From: Paramecium tetraurelia
Lineage: Eukaryota > Ciliophora > Oligohymenophorea > Peniculida > Parameciidae
DNA: 64,000 nt
NCBI RefSeq assembly: GCF_000165425.1
Contig: NW_001799400.1
Coordinates: 372,001-436,000 of the forward strand
Direction: 5' to 3'
A program made the position numbers and the translations under genes. Under the pieces are notes generated by a model that saw nothing but the letters and a program-made list of their open reading frames with translations, was not told the origin of the DNA and did no database searches. Numbering within the stretch: the stretch's first letter is position 1; each line of letters opens with the position of its first letter. Positions 23,942 through 35,583 of the stretch are shown here, one piece after another.

Positions 23942-24994
23942 TCACATAGTTCTAAAAACATCGCATTATAGTAACTAAAAATAAAAGCAATAAATGATTA
24001 CCTCTTTGGCAGTTGATCGATGATGAGGATCCAAAACAAAGACCTGTCTCAGAAACTCTCTCACATCCTTATCCTAACTATTAATGGTATACTCATTATT
24101 CCTGATTTTAAAGAAGAGTTCTTTTTCAGTTGAACCCTTAAATGGGAAGCTGCCTTACAATAAACCAACAAAAAGGACTCCCAAGGCCCATATATCAGTT
24201 GTCCTCCCATCATACTTCTGCTTTGTGACTACTTCAGGTGACATATAGCTTGGAGTACCACAATGACAAGTAATGCTATTGCATATAGTACTAAACCCGA
24301 AATCTATGAGTTTAATTCTTTTATTGGTTATCAGGATATTCTCAAGCTTGATGTCTCTATGACATATATTCTTCTCGTGGATGTATACTAGGATCTTCAA
24401 TAGTTGATGAATGATATTGAATGCATAATCCTTGGATAAGGCTCTATGTTATTTCACCAAATTGAAGAGACTCTCGTTTCCACAGTACTCCAATACTAAA
24501 TTTATTGTGCTTCCACAATGATACACATCTAATAATTTAACAATCTGCTCATGATTAAGTGCTTTCAATGCACTGATTTCTTTGACAAGATTATTGAGTC
24601 TCTCGCCTTTTAAGAATAACTTTTCATATACTTTTATTGCTACTTTCAACCCTTACTTGTTAGTTCCAAGTCTTACTGTAGCATAGCTCCCCTTACCTAT
24701 TGATTATCCAATCGAGTAAATACTCCCATCACAAGTGGGAGGAATCAATTTTAACAAATTATCATTCACTAAATTTTCAATAGTATTAACATAGGTTCTT
24801 AGCCTGATTTTGTGTAGTCCCTCCACTTTTGTAGTCAAAGGTTCCCTTGAACTTATGTGTTAATCCATTTGTAATGGCTACAATAGCTTTGGTGTTGTCT
24901 TCCTAAACAGTTTGCGATTCTGTATTGGAGTTTCCGAAGTGTGTTGATTCTCTTTATTATCCAAAGATTTCAGCTTAGGTCTCCGTTATTGCAT
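23942..24994 (-). CDS. Serine/threonine protein kinase, CAMK/AMPK-like (341 aa)
   Basis: A complete kinase domain spans residues about 90-335: glycine loop GKGSYATV, VAIKVYEK with the ATP-anchoring Lys, catalytic loop CHRDIKLENIL, DFGFS, activation-segment end GTPSYMSPEVV, and DIWALGVLF. All catalytic residues are present, so it should be active. The HRDIKLEN signature favours the CAMK/AMPK/MELK side of the tree. The N-terminal 90 residues are basic and Ser/Thr-rich (MQQRRPKLKSLDNKEN). One intron, 23975-24001 (27 nt, in frame), gives the usual TAKELLQ ending. I chose the upstream ATG at 24994 because the frame before the internal Met at 24868 is clearly coding. Confidence 0.87.
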
Positions 24995-25176
24995 ATGTTC
25001 GTTAAAAATTATATATATAGGTTTATTAATTTATTTGGCGCAATCTACTCCTCAAATGGCTTCTATTCCTCCATCATCATTCGAAAATCCTCTGAAATTA
25101 CAGGCTTCTCCTACCTAATTCGCCAATGCAATCAGTCAGATTTCTGTCTAACTAGCCTTATATTAATAATAAATTA

Positions 25177-26070
25177 ATGTCAAAAGAACAAAATAAATTT
25201 AAGCACATTCTCCTTGTCCCCAACATTGTCTCAGATCAAGCCTTCTTGTAAAGACATAAAACATTCCAAACCTATGTAAAAAAAGCTCACTCAGATCTCT
25301 ACTATTTGTAACTGAAGAAGATTGGAGGGTTGAGAAAATCCATTGCAGAAAAGGCTGATTATGGCTAAGTCTTACAACAGATTAAAAGTAACAGACTACA
25401 GAATGAGTATTTGAATCAACAGAAGAAGAATCAAGGGTTTATGTACAATAATTAACTATGGTCAGATAAATACTATAATCAAATCTATCAGATGACTAGA
25501 TTGTCTCAACTCTCAGAAGTTCTCAGTAAACAAAAAACTAAAGGCAGAGATTAATTAATCAAAGATTTTGAAGTCTACTTCAATAAACATGTTCATCCAA
25601 TCAATGATGAATTTACTGAAATCTAAAAGGTTCTTCCTCTTTCAAATTGTACTACCAAGTGCAGTTCAAGAATCAACTCCTAAAAGTTCCTACTACCTAC
25701 AGAAAGACGATTAAATTCCAAATAAGAAACCCAAGAGGATGATATCATTAGAGTCAAATCTCTACAGACCTCCTTCCACAAATCAGTTAATGACAAAATA
25801 GTTAATCTTTTAGATGAAGCCAGCAATTTACACATCCAGAATCTGGAAACCATCAAGTAAGCATCATCAAGATATTTAAATAGAAAAACCAGGGTATTCT
25901 AAACCGAATAGAGCTCCTCTCGAAAAATCATCTATTCTCAAATCTAAAGAAGAAATGAACGCATGAACATTCAAACTTCGATGAGAAATAGATAAATTCA
26001 TTTTAAAAATAAATTTGTATAAGAAAGATTTTAGAAGGAAATAGAAAAATTATCTGCTTAGAACCTTTGA
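25177..26070 (+). CDS. Unrecognised basic, helical protein (297 aa)
   Basis: Single-exon frame, 297 aa, Lys/Gln/Ser-rich, with amphipathic helical stretches (for example LKKIGGLRKSIAEKADYG, LQTSFHKSVNDKIVNLLDE) and a very basic C-terminus (RRNERMNIQTSMRNRQ). No known motif. Codon use and lack of introns resemble neighbouring genes. The start lies 182 bp from that of the divergent kinase gene. Confidence 0.7.
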
Positions 26071-26205
26071 GATTTATATTATAATCATATTTTGATTAAT
26101 CCTGATCCCTATATTATTGTGATTTGTCTGTAGATAGGTTCCTTGTATTATTCAAATGATAGCTGCCTCGTTAACGACTCAGGCTGATCATCCATTCTCT
26201 TGCAT

Positions 26206-26720
26206 TCAGATTTGTATAAATGAAATGCTGATTCCTTTTTTATTTGGATATCCTTCGATTCTTGAAACCAATTCAACCTCCTCAACAACAACTTATTCAC
26301 TCTCTTTATTAACTTTTTGATCCTCGCTATTACACTCGACAATGGACAGAAGGGAAAATTTCTTTTGATTGTTGATTTTCTTACTAATATGATTAAGTAA
26401 AGGCTTTAAATAATCTAAGGTCCTTTAGGAATCTCCATAATCAGAGAACCAGTTAATCTCTTTAACAAGTCAAGAACCTATGATTAGATAGAAGCACTTA
26501 CTTACGAAATTGTATTCTCACTTAATTTAGACTCCATCAATGAACACAAAAGCTTCTAGAACTCCAAGTCAATCTAACTCGCTTTTCGATTCATACTTTA
26601 GTTCTCCACATCCAAATCAGTTATTTAATCCTTATGTGAATCCCCCCTTAAATTAGTTAAATGTTCCGTGCTATCTATCATCATTTCCATTTCAATAGCA
26701 ATGTCCCTCTTAGCTTGCAT
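26206..26720 (-). CDS. Small acidic helical protein, structure uncertain (about 151 aa)
   Basis: Starts MQAKRDIAIEMEMMIDS and continues with an alpha-helical, coiled-coil-like sequence (MESKLSENTIS). Downstream, a different frame is clearly coding (DYLKPLLNHISKKINNQ, SEDQKVNKESEQVVVEEVEL). To join them I need an in-frame 24-nt intron plus a 35-nt intron starting GTTCTC (about 26409-26443), which is unusual. Without the latter the first frame runs on to a TGA at 26085. Either the join is different, or there is an indel. Exon borders are therefore tentative and no function is proposed. Confidence 0.5.
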
Positions 26721-27463
26721 AATAATATAAATATTATTTAATCAACTTAGATTAGAAGCTATTAGAACTTCCTTAACAATAAATAAGTAATTATCTATAT
26801 TTAAAAATATATACAAACTTATTCGTGTGTAATTAATCCGTAAATTCTCAGTAAATTTAAACTCCTCTGAAAAATAAGATATTCTAATACTATTCATGGG
26901 TAATTGTAATCAATATTCAGATAATATCTTCTCAAAAGTTATCTCTAAATTAACAATCAAAAAAAGTGAATTTACATTAATTTTTATTTTAACAATTAAT
27001 TGAGAAGTTCATAAATAATTCGTAAACAAGTTAAAATAAGCATATCTCTTCTTAAATAATATGCTGTTCGTATATAGATATATTTGGATAAAATATTAGT
27101 TCAAATAAATGTTATTAAAAAGTTTTCTATAAAATTTATTTTAACTATGTTTACTAAAATAATCTATGAGTCAGAATTATTATATTTCTAATTTGTTCAT
27201 GGATGATTGAGGTGTTTCTCTTTCATTTCTAAAAGAAAATAATTCGAGTAATTTTATTTCATTTTGATATTATAATTTTAATATACAATTTATCACCTTT
27301 TTAATTATATCTAGATAATATCAATTTCGTAGAGATTCTTGAAATCCGAAAGTTATTCTAAGTGGGTTAATCCCCTTTCTTCCAATGGTTTTTTATCTTC
27401 AATTTTTTTAAAAGTTTATTTATTTATAACAACATAAGATATTGAAATTGTTAAATACAGAAA
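26721..27463. other. Intergenic, very AT-rich
   Basis: About 740 bp with no supported gene. It leads into the decayed TPR region. Confidence 0.45.
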
Positions 27464-28788
27464 ATGGGTCAAATTCAATGGGCGATAATGTTTTAACTAA
27501 GGTTTGGCTATCGATCCTTAAGATGTTAGCTTCTTGAATTCCAAAGGTATGTTTTCTTCAATTTTTTAAAGATGCATGTCTATGAGCATTAATTATTCAA
27601 TCAGATATTTTATTATGACTTTTTTGATAGAATATATAAAATTCTATTTTGAATATAATTTTCTATTTAAACAGCATTAGAATTCAATATCATAATTTCT
27701 TTTTATTATATTTCATATTTATCCCCCTATTTCATCCCCAATTTTTTCTAATGACTTTTTTAAAATGATATTCTGAATCACATTCCATCTTTTTAATTTA
27801 CCCAATTGTATTTCTGAATCCATCCCCAATAACATCTCTTATTTTATATCATGTTTATTCAGTTATATCACCTAAATTAATTATAAAATAGTTTATGATA
27901 TATTTGATGAAATACATATGATAAAATAGGGGATGAAATAAAATGTGATGAAATAGTAATGAAAGAAAGGTGATAAACTAGGGGAAAATGCGAAATTAAT
28001 TACAAATAAAATAGGTGATGAAAAATTTGAAGAATGTCTATTCTATCTTTTGAGGATATTCACTATGGGGGATACTTAAAATGCATTAAGAATTTTAATG
28101 AAACTTTGGCTATCAATCCATAATATGTGTAAACTTTACATGGCATAGATATAATGGAATCATTTCTTAAAGGTCGAATCCTATTTACAATAGATTATTT
28201 TATCAATACAGGATACGGATTAATTTGAATAGGCAATAAAATACTATGACACAGTTTTCAGTATTAATCCTCAATTTTAAAATTCTTTATATCAATCAAA
28301 GGGGTGTTTAAATCAATTTTTTCAAGGTCAATATGCTTATTCCATATGGATCAATATGAATAGGCTATTGCAATATATCGTTACAAGGTTGATGGCCATC
28401 AGTCGTTAAAATTTTGATGTCTAACATTTCTCAAAAGTACAATGCTTAGTAATTTTTGATCAAGATCAAGAGAAAATTAAATGCTGTGATATTGCACAGC
28501 CTTAACATGCTCTTGTCATNNNNNNNNNNNNNNNNNNNNNNNNNNNNNNNNNNNNNNNNNNNNNNNNNNNNNNNNNNNNNNNNNNNNNNNNNNNNNNNNN
28601 NNNNNNNNNNNNNNNNNNNNNNNNNNNNNNNNNNNNNNNNNNNNNNNNNNNNNNNNNNNNNNNNNNNNNGGTCAATATGAAGAGGCGATTTAATGCTTTG
28701 AAAACACTTTGAATATTTATGACTTTTTTATTTTTTTAGCTAATAAATTGATCAATATTTTTATAATTAAACTATTCGGTTAAAAAAA
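27464..28788 (+). pseudogene. Decayed TPR-repeat gene
   Basis: Several recognisable tetratricopeptide-repeat units remain, but in different frames and separated by stops and indels. Near 27464-27550: a GQ..WAI start, then, after a shift, CFNQGLAIDPQDVSFLNSKG. Near 28082-28144: CIKNFNETLAINPQYVQTL. Near 28211-28280: DQFEQAIKYYDTVFSINPQF. Near 28458-28519: DQDQEKIKCCDIAQPQHALV. After the gap, 28670-28717: GQYEEAIQCFENTLNI. This is the Paramecium-type TPR consensus (34 residues, 102 bp). TPR arrays mediate protein binding. No continuous frame or intron set rescues it, so I call it a pseudogene. The gap hides part of it. Confidence 0.7.
28520..28669. other. Assembly gap (150 N)
   Basis: A run of exactly 150 N inside the decayed TPR region. 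A gap at a tandem repeat is what a collapsed or unresolved repeat would produce, so the true length is unknown. Confidence 0.99.
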
Positions 28789-29337
28789 ATGAACGATGAA
28801 TCACCTAATAGATCAAAAAGCATTGAAATCAATCTAACAAAGATGTTAGATCGAATGAAAAACAATTCATTTCATATGTAGAAAGTATGTGTTGGTGATT
28901 TAATCAATAAAAGTCAAACTCATGTAATTGCTAAACCAATAAGGCAATAAATGACTCCGACACCTGAAGAAAAAGAGAATAAAGAACTTACATTTAAACC
29001 ATAAATTAATGTATTATTATATTCTAAGAAGAAATATCCCAATTATTTAAATCAAACATCCTTTTTAGAGAGAAATGAATAATGGCAAAAAAATAAATTA
29101 CAAAAGCAATAAGAAACAAGCAAAACTTATTTAGAGGAAAAAGAAAAGATTATCAATAAAGAGTGCTCTTTTAAACCCAAAATCACTCCTCATCAATCTG
29201 CCAGACTACCAAGGCAGTAGAAACAATAACCTCAACCAAGCACAAATTCTATCAAGTAATAACCAGTAATACCCAATATAACAATGTAAGCCTTGTAATA
29301 TGAACTAAGAAAATAGTTGCATGGGTTATAATTATGA
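28789..29337 (+). CDS. Unrecognised protein with paired FKP motifs (182 aa)
   Basis: Single-exon frame of 182 aa, basic and Gln-rich. Two copies of a short motif stand out: ELTFKPQIN near residue 70 and ECSFKPKITP near residue 130. They flank a Lys/Gln/Glu-rich helix (LQKQQETSKTYLEEKEK). FKPxI motifs of this kind occur in several ciliary and basal-body proteins of protists, which is a weak hint only. The start codon overlaps the last stop of the decayed TPR frame. Confidence 0.7.
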
Positions 29338-30353
29338 GAAAGATTAATTAATTATAAATTTTCATTTTATTGTTTATGACTGAACAACATTATAACTAAT
29401 AATATAACATAATTATCTATAAATTGTAAATCTATTATTGAGTTAGTTTCAATTAATATTGAGTCTCTATTTCAATATTCTAAATAATTATATAAAAAAA
29501 CAAGATATAAGTTATTTAGCATAAAAAATGGAATAATTTGGAAATTATATGAAATTAGTTGAATATTATTACGCAATACTTGATATATTATTATGAAATG
29601 CCTCCTTTTAATAACTCATTTAAAATCTATTTTAATAATAAATTATTTTGAGTTTGAAGTAGTGGTTTTGATAAGTTTAAAGTATTATTATTATTATTAT
29701 TATTTTGTTAAGATCTATTTCTTTTTGATTTACCAAGAAATATTTTTTTTATTAATATTTTATCACTACAAATTAATGTAATTTTAAATAAGATTAAAGT
29801 AAAAGTTTTAATAATTAAAATATTCATTATATCAGAAGCTGAAATACTTTATCAGATTTACTGTTTTATAGTTTTATTAGAATTATTGTAAAGATTAAAT
29901 TTCTCATTCTAAACACATTTACAATACCCTTCTTTTTTGATACTAATAATTTAGAAATTCTTAATTTTATTACATTGATTCTATTCTTTATTTCTAAATG
30001 TTTACTATAATAATCATTATCTTCATAAATTAATTCCAATTAAATACAATCAAAGTTAAAGTCAAGACAACATAAACTATTTTAATAATTCTTACTGATT
30101 GAAGGTATTCTTTAAAACAACTCTCTAATAACTATTTTAATCAAATCAGAAGGGCTCTGTTACATTAAATAAAAAAATCACGCAATTCTCTTCTAAGAAA
30201 TTTCCATTCTATATTTCTTCGAAATTCTTTTTATTTTCTTATGTTAAGATGTTTAATCATATTAATTGAGCTTATAAGGTTTGAGAATAGCTTAAAATAG
30301 AACTTTTGAGTTGCAATAAAAGAATTTATATGAGCATTATAAAATTAATTAAT
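29338..30353. other. Intergenic, nothing recognised
   Basis: About 1 kb of AT-rich DNA, including a short ATT-type microsatellite near 29685-29702. No supported gene. Confidence 0.5.
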
Positions 30354-30688
30354 TCATTTTTTTTCTTTTTCCAAACATTATAATAAGTCATTATATAAGT
30401 AGTTAATGGCATATTTAATTTGTTCTTCATCAGATTCTCTATCATCATCAGATTTCTTCATTTATTATAAACTTATATTTACATGTTTTTATAGGATAGA
30501 TTAGTATTCTTAAGGAATATTTAAATCTTTGTCATCATAGCAGATAAATTACCTTTAAGATTTGTGTTTTTTCAAATTAATCATTGTCTTCATATTACTA
30601 TGATCAATACCTGTTTAGGTTTCTTATGGATTGGTCCTCTTCTTCTAATTGGTGTTTATGCTGCACTAGGAAATGGGTACTCGCTCAT
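30354..30688 (-). CDS. Small charged protein (103 aa)
   Basis: Starts MSEYPFPSAAQTPIRRRG, a basic N-terminus. A 23-nt intron (30588-30610, ends AAG) leads into a Lys/Gln-rich centre and an acidic, helical C-terminus (KSDDDRESDEEQIKYAINYL). The spliced frame is 104 codons with the stop. A further 27-nt in-frame GT...AAG segment near residues 67-75 could also be an intron. No family recognised. Confidence 0.62.
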
Positions 30689-31965
30689 AGATACATTCTA
30701 TTTTATAGTGTATAAATAATATATATATAGGAAGAGATATTTATGAGAATTTTGTGGTGAATACCTCTTAACAAGTGACAGACAAGTCTTCTCTCTGTTT
30801 TTGTCTATCAGAATTCCTAGTTTTCATTTTATTAAATATTTTATTCTATAGATCACTATTATAGTTTGTACAACAATCATAATAATAATATTAAATATTC
30901 ATTTTACATTGTTTTGTAAAAAATATCCTTTTTCTTATTCTATTCATTAACTTATTTTTGTTTACCTGCTAATAAAAAAACAATGCATAGATGTATTCAA
31001 ATGCATTTCTCTATGCAGACAATGAAAACCTTTAATAGAACAATTAGTATGAAAAAATTATCCAATTATTTAATATAAAATAAATTATATTTCTAAAATA
31101 GAATATCAATAAACAAACATAATTCCAATTAGGAAATTCAATTATCATCATCATGATGGAAATGGGAAATTCTTCTGCTAAACCATATATATCATTTAAA
31201 AATCTTGTATTTAAAATATTTATTTTTTATAAAACACATAATTCTTTATTTTAAGGTAGAAATTCAAAGGACCTAAATTAGTGAATTCTAGTGTAATATA
31301 TAATTAGTGAAAATAATTACAATTATTTAACAGACTCACTATTAGAAAAATTTGGATCATATTCATTAGTTTTTAAATATCAGATCTAATTTCTTATTAT
31401 GCAGCTCTATTTTTAGTTCTTTCATGATTTAATAAAATAAGTAGAATTCCATGTTGGTTCTTTCCTTCTTTTCATTTCCTCCTCATTTTTCTCTCAAGAG
31501 TTTAATGTTTGCAATTGGAGATGGTGCCTATAATCAATTTGAAACGATCTACTGATAATTTAGACGTCATTATTTCTTAAAAGCCTCTCAATTCCTTATG
31601 AAGTTTTTATTTCAATAATATCAATGAAATATTGTCTTATTATTCTAATTATTCTTTCTTAAAGCGATATTCATGTGTAAATTTAATATGCATATTGTTT
31701 TTCTCTATTTCTTTTTACAGTTTCTACTTTATTTTAAAGAGGTTGAGAAGTGATATTTAATATAATTATTGTTAAAATTTATTAAATTCAGACAGTTTAT
31801 ATGAAATGACATATGTTAATACTTTTTTATACTCCTTTTTTCAAATCCATAGAATGGAATTATATAAAAATTAATCAACACTGTTGAGAACACCTAACTT
31901 CCATGTTAAATTTATGATTAACAAACCTATTAATATTTTTTCAGTAAAATAAAATTTTTGGGGAT
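30689..31965. other. Intergenic with one broken coding remnant
   Basis: About 1.3 kb. Apart from the minus-strand remnant at 31363-31570 (separate entry) I see nothing supported. A short ATC-repeat lies near 31143-31158. Confidence 0.45.
31363..31570 (-). pseudogene. Broken small gene remnant
   Basis: From ATG 31570 the reading MTSKLS, a 25-nt GTA...TAG intron, then APSPIANIKLLREK is followed by an in-frame TGA (31483-31485). The same frame then continues GGNEKKERTNMEFYLF and KELKIELHNKKLDLIFKNQ to TGA 31363. A shift of one base at the A-run just before the TGA gives the equally coding-looking NEEEMKRRKEPTWNSTY. So coding texture spans a stop or indel. It is either decayed or a base-call error; no family recognised. 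Confidence 0.35.
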
Positions 31966-32760
31966 ATGAGAACATCCGTTGTTTTTATTATATTATTATT
32001 GGCTTTAGCAACCACAAAAAGAGTTGAAACACACAAGAAGGCTGAGACAAAGTATATTCAAGTAACAATATATTATATATAATCAACAGAAAGATGTGAA
32101 ATAAAATGAAGAATTGTCTTATGGAACTTCCTTATTAACCCCAGAGGAATAAAAGAAAGCAGATGATGCTAAAAAGGCAGAAGAAGCAAAGAAGGCTGAA
32201 GAAGCAAAGAAAGCAGAAGAGGCAAAGAAAGCTGAAGAAGCAAAGAAAGCTGAAGAGGCTAAGAAAGCTGAAGAAGCCAAGAAAGCTGAAGAGGCAAAGA
32301 AGACTGAAGAAGCCAAGAAAGCTGAAGAAGCAAAGAAGGCTGAAGAGGCTAAGAAAGCTGAAGAAGCCAAAAAGGCAGAAGATGCTAAGAAAGCTGAAGA
32401 AGCAAAAAAGGCTGAAGATGCCAAGAAGGCTGAGGAAGCTAAGAAAAAGGAGGAAGAATTAAAAAAAAAATAAGAAGGAAAAACTCAGGGCACTAATAAT
32501 GGAAATAATGGAGAGGAAGATGAGAAAGAGAGAAACAAAAGAGCTGAATATCAAGAATGTATCAAGGATGTATGTGCATAATATTTTAAAGATTGCAACG
32601 AAGAGTGTATTGACAGATTAAAAGGCTGTAAATAGAAGGCTATAAATGAGGGACTTGATGCTGTAAAATATGGTTTTAATTGTAGTATAATCAATGTGTA
32701 AAAAATAACGAAAAGGCCAATTCTTTAATAAAATGCATTAAGAGTAATTGTTAAGAGTGA
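31966..32760 (+). CDS. Secreted-type protein with AKKAEE tandem repeat and Cys-rich C-terminus (247 aa)
   Basis: A typical signal peptide opens the protein (MRTSVVFIILLLALATTKR), so it should enter the secretory pathway. Residues about 54-150 are a tandem array of AKKAEE units that would form one long charged alpha-helix. A low-complexity spacer (GTNNGNNGEEDEK) leads to a small Cys-containing domain (ECIKDVCAQYFKDCNEECI ... GCKQ ... NQCVKNN ... IKCIKSNC) with about eight Cys, probably disulphide-bonded. Introns at 32062-32089 and 32663-32685; the second is needed to keep the Cys pattern. I do not recognise a named family. A secretory-granule or surface role is only a guess. Confidence 0.82.
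32153..32440 (+). repeat. 18-bp coding tandem repeat, about 16 copies
   Basis: About 16 imperfect 18-bp units, each encoding A-K-K-A-E-E or a near variant (D for E, T for A). Synonymous third positions vary (GCA/GCT/GCC, GAA/GAG, AAG/AAA), so the peptide is better conserved than the DNA. On the other strand the same period gives an open ASSAFL reading that is only a shadow. Confidence 0.93.
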
Positions 32761-32972
32761 AATTATCATAAAATAATATTTACATTTAGTATCTTTTTAA
32801 AATTATTCACATAATTGATTATGAAGTTTTATTAATAAGGATTATTTCTTTTTATTAATATTTTCTTTAGACTTATAAATTACAAAATTTAAGTTTTGAA
32901 TATATATAGAGAGAATGATATTCTACATTACGATAAGTTAGATGATAATGAAATTATTGTATAATTATAAAA

Positions 32973-34471
32973 TCATTAACTTACTAATCCAGCTGGCATA
33001 GAACTTGTGATTGTTGCTAAGGGTTAGAAGCCAAGCTCTTCTGGTGGAATACCAAATTCCACTAATTTTGCCTCATAGACTCTAATTGAATCATTGTATG
33101 CTTTAGTAGCATGATGAATCGAATATCTAAGGTTCTTGACTAATTAGTTTTTAGCTCTAAAAATAATAATATTATTAATTACTCAATAGATTCTTTGATT
33201 TTGATTGTTAATTATTAGTACATTTAGGGATCCATATTGGTTCTTTCTACTATAGTCTTTAATTAAACTTCCTAATAATTATTTCAAAGTATTTACTTTC
33301 TCTTCCAATCCGTCTTACATATTTTGTAATTATTAACCTAATACATTATTTTATAAATCTGTATGTTTTTTAACTTCCATAGCAATTCTTTCAAATTTTT
33401 CTTCCAATTCTTATTTTTCACGTAGTAATTTGTCATACTTAAAATTTAAATCATTGCTATTATGTTTTAATTCTGCATATTTCTCTGTTAAAGTAGTGTT
33501 TTTTGACTGTAAATTTTGTAGTGACATTTTATGCTAAAATAATAATGGGGAATATTACCTTAGAAAATTATTTAAGAGCATTTTTTAATATATCTCTTTC
33601 TTCAGTAGCTTATTTCAAGGGGATTCGAATATTATTGTTGGCGGCCTTCATGTCAGCTATGATTTTGCTATTTTTTTATAATTTGGCATTGATGCTAGCT
33701 ATTTCTTCCTTTTAATTTTTAATCAGTTCTAAATTCTCTCTAGTGATAGTATTATAATATTGTTTAAGTTCAGCAAAGGCTGTTTCATGATTATTAATCA
33801 ACTCGTTGATGTGTAGATTCTTTCTTTCTTCAAGTTCGTGGATTTCTACTTTTAATCTTAGTTCTAATTCTTCTTTAAGTTTTTGAAGTCTCATTTTATA
33901 TTTCTCTTCCATATTTTGTAAAGTTTCATCAAAAACTTGTTTTGATTTATCAAGTGTTTTTTTATTGTTTTTTTCTTCCTTTTCAATAGCATGAATATAT
34001 GAATTTTCATATTCCTCTTATAATTTTTTTAAATGTGTTTTTTATCTTTTCTATTCATCACTTCTCTTAGAAAAATGATCGTTTTCTAAATTATGCGCTT
34101 CCTTTCCATCTTTTTCGATTTCATCATTTGCTTTTTCTTATTCATACTCAAGATGTTTAACCTATCCTGATTGATAGTTATACTTTTTATAAATAGCTTT
34201 TTAATTGGATTCTATGAGTCTCCTCTAATTATTCGGCTTCAGTTTCTTTGTTCACTATTTTAATATTCAGCTCTTAGATTTCTTATAAGCAATTTGAGAA
34301 AAAATTTTGAACCATATCACGATCCATTTGGATATAATTTCTTTTTTGCTTTAATTCAGTTAACTTATCTCTGAATATTTGTAAATTCTATGTAAGCTCT
34401 TAAGCAGTCATCTTAGTAAATTCATCTTCTGGTTCTTGTGGTGCTTTCTTAGGTTTCGGCTTAGGAGGCAT
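32973..34471 (-). CDS. drc4: Dynein regulatory complex subunit 4 (DRC4/GAS8) homologue (467 aa)
   Basis: DRC4/GAS8 is a coiled-coil subunit of the nexin-dynein regulatory complex that links axonemal doublets and controls ciliary beating. Matches along its length: a PK-rich N-terminus, RNYIQMDRDMVQNFF, a long coiled coil, the signature KLKEELELRLKVEIHELEER followed by HETAFAELKQYYNTIT, a segment RTNMDPQMYQQLT, and the C-terminal EFGIPPEELGFQPL. Length 467 aa (human 478). Introns: 34162-34183, 33534-33558, 33247-33268 and 33157-33182. The third begins GTT, and alignment to GAS8 confirms it. Confidence 0.93.
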
Positions 34472-34800
34472 TAAGAATAATTAAATAAATATATAATTTA
34501 TAAAATTTGTAATTGAGTATTATATCATTTGATAAATAGGTAACGTTTTACCAGTACCTTACTTATTTAATTGATTTCTTAATAATATTTTTATGTTGTT
34601 CATCATCTAAATAGTTTTAAAAATAATTATGAGTAATAAATCAAACATAGTAATCTAAAGGTTAAAATGAACTCATAGGAGTACATCTATTATGTTATGA
34701 GATTATGTTTGATTCGACATTAATTATCTACATAAAATCAGGAAAATAATAAAATGATCATCATAAATAAACTTTAAAAAAAAATAAATTTTCTATTTTT

Positions 34801-35559
34801 ATGAACCCAATTTGCTCAAATGGCTATGATTACAATAATTTCAAAACAAACAATGGATATCCCTAAATATTAACAAATCATATATCTCCAATAAAGAATA
34901 TCTTAGCACCAAGCAGATAGGAAATATTAATAGATATTCTACAAAGCAAGTTTAATGGATTCATTAAAGATGTTGAGCTAGCCAAATAAAAAATTATCAA
35001 GGTTATTAAAGACTGTTCAGAAAATAATATATTTACTATACAAGACAAACCAATTAATTTTGATGACTACATGAATTTTATAGAAATCAACACCAAAAGC
35101 TATATAAATGAGATTAAAAATCATCACAAACTGACTATAAACTTAATAACCTAGGAGAGCTCTGAAATAACACATTAATCATCATCTTTTGATATGTAAC
35201 AAATGTGTGATAAATGCTAAGTGATGGTTGAAAAAGACTTAGTTTAGTTGGATTGCTTTCATTGTTATCATTAAAAATGTGTAGGGGATTATATCAAAAT
35301 ATAGATTAACAATAATTGCAAAACATTGAGATGCCTTAATTGTCAATAAAAAATAAAAAGCTCAATTCTCAGAAAATTTGTTCCATTTTAGTAAATAGAT
35401 AAAATGTTTAAAGAATAATTAAAATCAATAAAAAATAGTTTCTTACCAAATCAAATCTTTAGCTGCAAGAAGCCTGGGTGTAATTATTTTTGCATTAGGC
35501 TTCATGGAACTAAGGGACCAGTTAGATGTCAAATATGCGAAAGCCTTATAAATAACTGA
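34801..35559 (+). CDS. RING-type zinc-finger protein, RBR-like (252 aa)
   Basis: Single exon. The N-terminal 120 residues show no domain. From about residue 130 a RING-like pattern appears: MCDKCQVMVEKD, LDCFHCYHQKC, then CKTLRCLNC. A second Cys cluster follows (FSCKKPGCNYFC ... VRCQICES) that resembles half of an IBR finger. This suggests an E3 ubiquitin ligase or an RBR relative, but a full RING1-IBR-RING2 is not present. The 3' end is 24 bp from that of the convergent membrane protein gene. Confidence 0.72.
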
Positions 35560-35583
35560 ATATATATATATAACTAAATCATA

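Noticed and set aside
32119-32424. Minus-strand frame encoding ASSAFL-type repeats
   Set aside because: It is the antisense shadow of the 18-bp AKKAEE repeat in the plus-strand gene, which has a signal peptide, introns and a Cys-rich end.
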